Shown here in pieces: positions 57,414-64,000 of a stretch of DNA of 64,000 nt. Position 1 is the stretch's first letter; each line of letters begins with the position of its first letter. Source of the DNA: Talpa occidentalis (taxonomy: Eukaryota > Chordata > Mammalia > Eulipotyphla > Talpidae); the NCBI RefSeq assembly GCF_014898055.3, contig NW_023601433.1:16912141-16976140 (forward strand), written 5' to 3'. A program made the position numbers and the translations under genes. The notes under the pieces are model-generated. The model ran no database searches and was not told the DNA's origin. It saw nothing but the letters and a program-made list of their open reading frames with translations.

Positions 57414-57649
57414 AACTGGGGTGTCAGCCAGGGGAGGGGGGAGTGTGAGAGGATTCACCAGAGACAGAGTGGGGAACAGAACAGGTGGATCTATTGAAAT
57501 ACACTGCTGAGGGGAGCAGTGGGTGAGACAGGAGAGGTCTGCTGCGCCATATGGGTCAGCTCCCTGGCCAGGGATCGAACTCATGCTGTAGTGGCTGGCA
57601 GCAGCTTGATAGTGCTGAGACTTAACCCCATGCACCACCGTGGAGGCCC
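57414..57649 (-). mobile_element. tRNA-derived SINE lacking its tail
   Basis: Reverse copy whose body starts at about gtgtgagaggattcaccaga and head ends ccaccgtggaggcccc. It lacks the AATAAA/TCTTT tail, perhaps lost when the neighbouring SINE inserted. Confidence 0.85.
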
Positions 57650-57661
57650 CAAGATTGAGTC

Positions 57662-58000
57662 TTTTTTTTTTTTTAATTTTCTAGAGGCATGTCTTATTTA
57701 TTTATTTATTTATTTATTTATTATTTGTTTGTTTGTTTGTTTGTTTGGTTTATACATGCACTGGGTACAGTCAGAAGCGTGGGAGGGTGAGAGAATTCAC
57801 CAGAGCCAGAGTGGGGAGCAGAGCAGGCAGAAGGACCGAAGTACACTGCTGAGGGGAGCAGCGGGCGGCAGGAGAGGTCTGCTCACCATGTGGGACCCTC
57901 CTCCGGTGGCCGGGGAGCAGCCGGGGATCGAACCAGCTGCAGAGGCTGCAGGCAGCTTCGCAACCCAGGGCTCAACCGCTGCGCCACCGGGGAGGCCCCC
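57662..58000 (-). mobile_element. tRNA-derived SINE with ACATGCCT tail extension
   Basis: Young-type reverse copy. In its own orientation, the tail reads aaataagacatgcctctaga and then an AT/A tail instead of TCTTT. Perfect target-site duplication agattgagtc (57652-57661 and 58001-58010). Confidence 0.93.
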
Positions 58001-58010
58001 AGATTGAGTC

Positions 58011-58722
58011 ATTTTTAAAAGCTAAATTTTTTTAAAGTTCTAACACTGAATTTAAAAATAAATATGTGACACAAAAGATTTGAATTCATTCCTGCTGCAA
58101 CTCCTCTAGTCAAAAGCAAAAGCAGGCAGGCCCTCACAAGCTGGCTTTACGCAGGAGCGTGACCAGCATTCATGCTAGAACTGCACCTCCTGTGTGCCAG
58201 TGGCGGCACTGTGCCCAGTGCAGGGGGCTAATGGGGACAAGAAAACTCATGAACAGGACGCTGACCCCCTGCCTGCATTTAACCAACCACTGTGAGAACC
58301 ACAAAGCTTTCAGCAGTGCACACTGGGATCCAGGAACTGTTCTGCACACGTCATGGAAATCATAAATTAACTCAATAGCTCCGTGAAGTAAGTGTGCTGT
58401 TTCATCAATAGCCAGATACAAATTTTGCAAAGTTCAGCATGTACAAATGAGTTGCATTAGATTTATAGGCAACACCTTCTCTTCTTGTAATAAGTAATAG
58501 TAACTTACCTCTGAGGCATCTCAGGCTTTACTGAAATACACTCTGGCCACCTGGCTGTGCAGAAGCGTCTACCCTGTCCAGAGGCTTGGGCTGATTAGGA
58601 AGGCCCTGCTGGCCTGAGGGTCTGTGCACCTCACAAGCCAACTGCAAGGCCAGACACCAAAATGGTGACCAGATTTGTTTTAGGGTAAAAGCTATAGTGG
58701 AGCTTTGTATGATTAAAAATAA
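58011..58722. other. Unassigned non-coding stretch
   Basis: No exon or repeat that I can name. Confidence 0.45.
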
Positions 58723-58982
58723 TTCCCTGGTGGTGCAAGTGGTTAAGACGCAACCTATGAAGCAATCCACAACCACTGGAGCACGAGTTAGATCCCCAGC
58801 CAGGGAGCAACCCACATGGCACAGCAGACCTCTCCTGACTCACCCGCTGCTCCCCTCAGCAGTGTATTTCAATCAGTCTGCCTGTTCTATTCCCCACTCT
58901 GTCTCTAGTGGATCCTCCCACCGCCCACACCTCTGGCCTGTACCCCAGTTCTTGTATGCATAAATAAATAAATCTTAAAAAA
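58723..58982 (+). mobile_element. tRNA-derived SINE, slightly 5'-truncated
   Basis: Begins ccctggtggtgcaagtggtt, lacking the first gggcct; tail gcataaataaataaatctta. Confidence 0.88.
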
Positions 58983-59216
58983 ATAATAATAATAGTAATA
59001 ATAATTCAGGCTCATTCAACAGAAAACCTGTAAAGTTGATATCAAATACCACTCTAAGTGTCCTTTGCTATGTATGTATCTTTTCTTAGAGCTGAAAGGG
59101 TTTACTAAATTAATCATGAAGTCTATTAAATATGGTGCTACTCCTACTGACTGGTTTAAAAAGACCAGTGAGCTTATATAATCTAATAAAACAGAAATCA
59201 AGAATCCCCAGAAATA

Positions 59217-59476
59217 ACAGTACAAAACACAACAAAGCAAAAATGGACAATTATAAATCAGAGACATCCTGCAGGGGAGGAGGAGGGAGAGGGATCAGAC
59301 GGAGGGAGAGAGACAGGGTGGAGCACAGGGGACTGAGGTGAGGGTGCACGGGTGCATTGGGGAAGGAAACTCTATGGGGACTACACCTGAGGGGGTGGGG
59401 AGAAGCAAATACTGTTTAAAAATGAACAATGATAAATGATGTAAAAAGTTAAAAAAAAAAAAAAGTAGAGAGAAAA
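59217..59476 (+). mobile_element. Short L1 3' UTR insertion
   Basis: taacagtacaaaacacaaca, then cagagacatcctgcagggga, G-rich repeats and aactctatggggactacacc with A-tail; same L1 lineage as 36885-37549. Target-site duplication aagaatccccagaaa on both sides. Confidence 0.92.
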
Positions 59477-59578
59477 AAAGAAAAAGAATCCCCAGAAAGA
59501 AATAAACTTCTAATACTTTAAATATTGGCCAGCCTTTTGGAGGGAGGAGGGGGGAGTTCTCTTGGCAGTGAAACTCTT

Positions 59579-59890
59579 TTTTTTTTTAATTTTTTTTATT
59601 TAGGCATGTTTTATTTATTTATTTGTTTGTTTGTTTTGTTTATACAAGCACTGGGTACAGTCAGAAGTGCAGGAGGGTGAGAGAATTCACCAGAGCCAGA
59701 GCAGGGATCAGAGCAGGCAGAAGGACCGAGGAACACTGCTGAGGGGAGCAGCGGGCGGCAGGAGGGATCTGCGCGCCATGTGGGACCCTCCTCCAGTGGC
59801 CTGGGAGCAGCCGGGGATCGAACCGGCGTCGCAGAGGCCGCGGGCAGCTTTGCAACCCAGCGCTCAACCACTGCGCCACCGGGGAGGCCC
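59579..59890 (-). mobile_element. tRNA-derived SINE with ACATGCCT tail extension
   Basis: Young-type reverse copy. In its own orientation, the tail reads aaataaaacatgcctaaata and then an A-tail; no TCTTT. Perfect 15-nt target-site duplication ggcagtgaaactctt (59564-59578 and 59891-59905). Confidence 0.93.
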
Positions 59891-60631
59891 GGCAGTGAAA
59901 CTCTTATGCAGGGTTGATGGGAACGTAAATCACTGCAACTACTATGGAAGAATGCATGGAGGTTTCTAAAAAAAATTAAAAAAAGAATAACATCCAACAA
60001 TCCCTTTCCTGGGTATATATACAAATGAAAACACTAAGTCAAAAAGATATTGGTGCCCCTATGTTTCATGCATCATTATTCACTACAGTCAAGACATGGA
60101 AATAACCTGTGTTCATCAATGAATGAAAGGATAAAGATGTCCAGAAAAACAGCAGGAAATCCTGCCACTTACAGCAATGTGAATCAGCCTCACTTTACTT
60201 CACTAAGTGAAATGAGTCAGACAGAGAACGATGAACACTGTAGAATCCCACTTATATCCGAAATCTGAGAAAGCTAACATCGCATAGAACAGACTGGCTA
60301 CAGGGGCTGGGGAAGTAGAAGAAATAGGAAGACACTGGTCAAAGGGTTAAACTTCCAGTTATAAGAGGAGTAAGTTCTGGGGTCTAAAGCACAGCTGGTG
60401 ACTGTAGTTAACAATAGCATCTTATACACTTGAAAGTTGCTAAGAGCAGATCTTAACTTTTCTCACTGCATATTTTAAAAATTGTAATTATGTGAGGTGA
60501 TGGAAGTGTTAGCTAACCTTATTTTGGTTATTTCACAACATGTACACAGATCCAAGTGTATGCAGTATACGCTTTAAACTTACACAAAGTTTTGTGTTAA
60601 TCTTATCTCAATAAAGCTGGGAAAAGCGGGG
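59891..60631 (+). mobile_element. Old L1 3' end
   Basis: ttgatgggaacgtaaatcac, actatggaagaatgcatgga, ttcctgggtatatatacaaa, gaatcccacttatatccgaa and aataaagctggg are ordered L1 3' landmarks. The SINE at 59579 inserted into its left edge. Confidence 0.85.
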
Positions 60632-60900
60632 GGGGGCCCTCCTGCTGGTACAGGGGTTAAGGTCTCAGCTATCAAGCTATTGCCAGCCAATGCAGCATGA
60701 GTTCAATGTCTAGCCAGGGAGGTGACCCACATGGCACAGCAGCCCTCTCCTGTCACCCACTGCTCCCTTCAGCAGCGTATTTCAGTAGATCCATCTGTTC
60801 TGCCCCCCGCTGTCTCTGATGAATCCCTCACTCCCTCCTCCCCACACCTCTGGCCTACACCCCAGTTCTTCTATGCAAAAATAAATATTTTTTTTAAAAA
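60632..60900 (+). mobile_element. tRNA-derived SINE (third subfamily)
   Basis: gggccctcctgctggtacag head with ttaaggtctcagctatcaag; tail gcaaaaataaatatttt. Flanks aaagctgggaaaagcggg/aaaagctaggaaaggggg. Confidence 0.88.
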
Positions 60901-61187
60901 AGCTAGGAAAGGGGGATAAACATTTCTTAGAAACTGCTATCTTTTATGTATCAATGCACTTTCAAACACAGGATCCAAATTCATGTAATCCAGATGAACC
61001 CTTGGAGAAATTAGACTGACTTGCTAACTGGTTGACCTAACGTGGTAACTTACCATGGTAACTTACGTAACACAGCGCACAGTTGGGTTGGTTTTCTCAA
61101 TAGGAGCCTAGTTAATCTGAATTTCCTAAACTTCCCACATCAGATGACCTGAAATGACATCCACATGCTTGAGATTGAGAAAATGTA

Positions 61188-61625
61188 TGTAGGGTAAGGA
61201 AAAATGTCAGGCTTTTCTGCCCTCCCGCCATCAGGATAGATGATGGATCCTTGCAGTCCTGAATGCATGCCTGATGGCGGGCACCTGGAGTAGTGTGGGC
61301 ATAGGTAGATGGGATTCACCTGGGCTAAGACTGGGCTTTTAAGGGTGGCGTCACGAGGACGCCAGCAGCAGCAGAAGCCAAGAGAGAAGCAGAGAACGCC
61401 GGAGAGCCCAGATAGAGTGAAGCCCTGCTGGGGGCTGGGAGGAAGGCTTTCCTTTTTTTCCTCCCAGCCCCCCAGGCCTTCCTCCCAGCCCCCCAGCGCT
61501 CCTGCCTGCCTTGTACCTGGTAAATTCCAATAAAAGACTGCAAAAGCCACTGAGAACTCTGACTCCTCCTTCACCCGGTCTGCTGGATCATAGAAAACCT
61601 GCACTGTGTCATTTCGGCCTCTACA
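61188..61625 (+). mobile_element. 5' LTR of a non-autonomous LTR element
   Basis: 438 nt, TG (tgtagggtaagg) to CA (cggcctctaca). Contains a TATA-like ggcttttaaggg near 61335 and a polyadenylation signal AATAAA at 61529. Repeated at 62810-63190. A 57-nt block with two copies of cttcctcccagccccccag is present only here. Confidence 0.9.
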
Positions 61626-62809
61626 ATTGGTGTAAGTCGGCAAGATGATCCATGCAGACGGGTATGGAGCCCTCCGAAGACTTGGAGGGACTAAGGAGTA
61701 ACACTGTGTTTGCCTGTGACAACGCTGGAGGCATCATGGCGGCACAGGAGATGGATGAGGTCCGGGAACTACAGGAAGAGACCTTGTGTGAAGGAGACGC
61801 CCGAGAGGACCAGCCAAAGACCCCTGAGGCAGCAAGAATCATTGGCAAAGAAAGGACCACGATTCGGAGCCCACCAGTGCTGATGCAGGGAGAGGCCTAA
61901 TGGACTTGGACTGACAACTCGCCAGAGGCGGAGGAACTTTGGCAAATTAAGTTTTTGGGACCCTGGGGAGGATGCTATTTTTTGTACACCCCAGGAGATG
62001 GGAATCTGGGGGTGGCCAGTGGGCCTTGATGGCCAAAAGCAGCCTGTGTATGCCCAGCAGCCAGGTGGAGGAGAAAAGCCAACTGAGAAGGCAAAAGCTG
62101 GTGCTGATGCTAAGTTTGGGAAGCCTTGAGAGGCTGTTAAGCAGCCTAAGTATGCTGAAGGCCAGTGAGTCTCATAAAATCACCTGTGGGTGATGCCCTG
62201 CTCGTTGACGAGTGAGGGTAAGGAGCTGAGGAACCCGTTCCTTGGGGGACGGGTGGGGAACTCGGCTTGGGGTGGAGCCCAAGCTGAATGTAGAGTTTGT
62301 AACCGAGGACACCTGACCCATGTGCTTGTGCAATGGGTTGGCCTAAGTGCAGGGGTCTGCAAGTCGCATTGGTGGCTACGAAAGCCGAATGTTGGAGCGA
62401 CTGCAGACAGAAACCATGAGGGTTGGCGATTACCCCCAACAGTATAGAATCGCCAATCCCAGAGTGAGTGCATCCTGGGGGTGGATGCTGTGTGTGGCTT
62501 GTAGCCGAGGCTACAGCCAGAGAAGGCCAGGAAGCCTGACGGCTCCTGGTGTGTTGCAGTAGATGCCGTGAGTGGTTCCCCTCCCTCCAATGAGCAGTGC
62601 CTTCGGCAGCAGATTTGTTGGCTCATCTGCTGGTACCAATAATTGTCTTTTGCCACTAGGTTGGGGCCCTGTCTGAACTTACTTGTGTTCTGTTGTATTT
62701 TATTGCTATATTGTGATGTATTTACTTTTGTGGGCCATGGCTGCATTGTTTGTTTGCTAACAAAACTATATATGAAGACTATATGGCAAAAAACCCTGAG
62801 GGGGTGGAC
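61626..62809 (+). mobile_element. Internal region of the LTR element (no intact viral genes)
   Basis: Only about 1.2 kb. It begins attggtgtaagtcgg, where a tRNA primer-binding site would lie (two bases after the LTR), and ends in a purine-rich ccctgagggggtggac, where a polypurine tract would lie. No gag, protease, RT or env that I can recognise. A short frame near 62280 has a cysteine pair and histidine (CRVCNRGH) slightly like a nucleocapsid zinc knuckle. Probably a deleted or non-autonomous endogenous retrovirus-like element, not coding-competent. Confidence 0.8.
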
Positions 62810-63190
62810 TATAGGGTAAGGAAAAATGTCAGGCTTTTCTGCCCTCCCGCCATCAGGATAGATGATGGATCCTTGCAGTCCTAATGCATGCCTGATGGCG
62901 GACACCTGGAGTAGTGTGTGGGTATAGGTAGATGGGATTCACCTGGGCTAAGACTGGGCTTTTAAGGGCGGCGTCACAGGGACACCAGCAGCAGCAGAAG
63001 CCAAGAGAGAAGCAGAGAAGGCTGGAGAGCTCAGATAGAGTGAAGACCTGCTGGGGGCTGGGAGGCCTGCCTGCCTTGTACCTGGTAAATTCCAATAAAA
63101 GACTGCAAAAACCACTGAGGACTCTGACTCCTCCTTCACCCGGTCTGCTGGATCATAGAAAACCTGCCCTGTGTCATTCCTGCCTCTACA
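62810..63190 (+). mobile_element. 3' LTR of the same element
   Basis: 381 nt; starts tatagggtaagg (TG changed to TA) and ends tgcctctaca. Nearly the same as the 5' LTR except for the missing 57-nt block. Possible 4-nt target repeat tgta (61184-61187) / tgca (63191-63194), one mismatch. Confidence 0.9.
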
Positions 63191-63194
63191 TGCA

Positions 63195-64000
63195 ACATTA
63201 CAGACATAATGTAGTTAAATGACAAATCTCTGACTTAAACTTTTCTAGCAACAGAAATCTTGTTCTGTAGTGAATTAGCTGAAAAGTAAAGGCCAAGACT
63301 TTTGTTAACCTAATGTCTTTTGTTAACCTAATGACACTGGCCCAATGTTAAAGTGATTTAATCAGCAGCAGGTCTGTGAAGTTCTGAACAAATGCTAAGA
63401 GCAAAAACTAGATCACTGGTCACCAAGCACAGGTTAACAAATACAGGTCACATGTCTCTCTCTACAGCTGCCAGAATGACAGGATTCAAAAATGCCTCTG
63501 TACCTCTTAATGAGCTCAGTCTTCTGCTCATCAAAAATGTAAAATAGGGCTCTTAGAATGCAGCTCCAGAGTACTTCTGAAATGCGCTACACCTACTTCT
63601 CACTTTTTGTATCTGTCCTACAATAAAAATATATATATTTGGTCTCAACCCAGGTTCTTGGCACAGAACTCCCTAAACCCTTAGGATCTACAGAGGGACA
63701 GGAGTGTCTTTTGTTATTCATAAGGAGCCCCTGGCAACCACACCAGAGCTTATGTTGATGGGCTGATTCAGGGTGTGGGCTGGTCACCAAAATAGACCAA
63801 ATATGTGATTTGAGCGGAACTGGAGATTAAGTTATAAAAACCTAACCTAGGAGATTTGGAGACCTTCTCCAGGGCAGTAAAGATATGGAGATGCTGGGAG
63901 AGTGGAGTCCCCAGAAAGGGCACAGAAGCGCCGCACCCCTTCCCCATACCTTGCCCTAGACATCTCTTCCACCTGGCTGTTCCTGAGTCATATTCTTTAT
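63195..64000. other. Unassigned non-coding stretch
   Basis: Nothing recognised up to the window edge; the HERC2 exons encoding the N-terminus are expected further right. Confidence 0.5.

Noticed and set aside
57519..58007. Long plus-strand open frame of about 160 codons across the SINE cluster
   Set aside because: It runs through two SINEs read in reverse; the same peptide pieces recur at every SINE copy in the window. Not a gene.
410..60900. tRNA genes at the many GGTTCGATCCC boxes
   Set aside because: The A/B-box heads always continue into the same SINE body and A-tail; they are tRNA-derived SINEs, not tRNA genes.
62180..62905. Minus-strand frame of about 240 codons in the LTR element
   Set aside because: Antisense to the element, spans the interior-LTR border, and shows no recognisable protein; open by chance.

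Overview
The window is nuclear DNA of a placental mammal. It carries one large protein gene, split by introns and read right to left (minus strand): HERC2, a giant HECT-type E3 ubiquitin ligase. I recognise 31 consecutive coding exons between 51578 (5'-most) and 2302 (3'-most). They total 5,085 nt, or about 1,695 codons, roughly a third of the ~4,830-residue protein. All 31 have GT-AG borders, all reading phases match from exon to exon, and I see no internal stop, so this looks like the working gene rather than a pseudogene. The window covers human residues about 64 to 1758 (counted in codons from memory of the human N-terminus). This includes the N-terminal region, the complete first RCC1-like beta-propeller (RLD1), a predicted coiled coil, the cytochrome-b5-like domain and the helical region after it. 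The start codon and first exons lie beyond 64000. The Mib/HERC2, CPH, ZZ, DOC, RLD2, RLD3 and HECT parts lie left of position 1.

Nearly everything else is intron filled with retroelements. The dominant one is a tRNA-derived SINE (about 38 copies). It has a Pol III A/B-box head (GGCGCAGCGGTTGAGCGC, GGTTCGATCCC), a unique body of about 200 nt and a 3' end with AATAAA signals followed by TCTTT and an A-tail (the T+ SINE type). At least three subfamilies are visible. I cannot name the family with certainty; its structure and the L1 3' ends suggest a laurasiatherian mammal, possibly a bat, but that is a weak inference. L1 fragments of several ages, two MER5A-like DNA transposon pieces and two MIR-like pieces make up most of the rest.

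Layout: 1-1300 nested L1/SINE; 2302-7265 exons w31-w24; 9740-11596 exons w23-w21 (cytochrome-b5-like domain in w21-w22); 12000-17278 one SINE/L1-rich intron; 17279-19674 exons w20-w18; 20014-24977 an intron with a U6-L1 chimeric retroinsertion; 24977-31830 exons w17-w14; 34320-40970 exons w13-w8 (RLD1 propeller); 42666-51578 exons w7-w1; 51579-64000 no recognised exon, with SINEs, L1 and a compact non-autonomous LTR element at 61188-63190.

I found no new multi-gene system. The most interesting observations are retroelement events: a U6 snRNA-L1 fusion with target-site duplications, a SINE lineage carrying an extra 3' tail, a head-only polyadenylated SINE, a strong antisense bias of SINEs within HERC2, and a tandem in-frame splice acceptor just before the cytochrome-b5-like domain.
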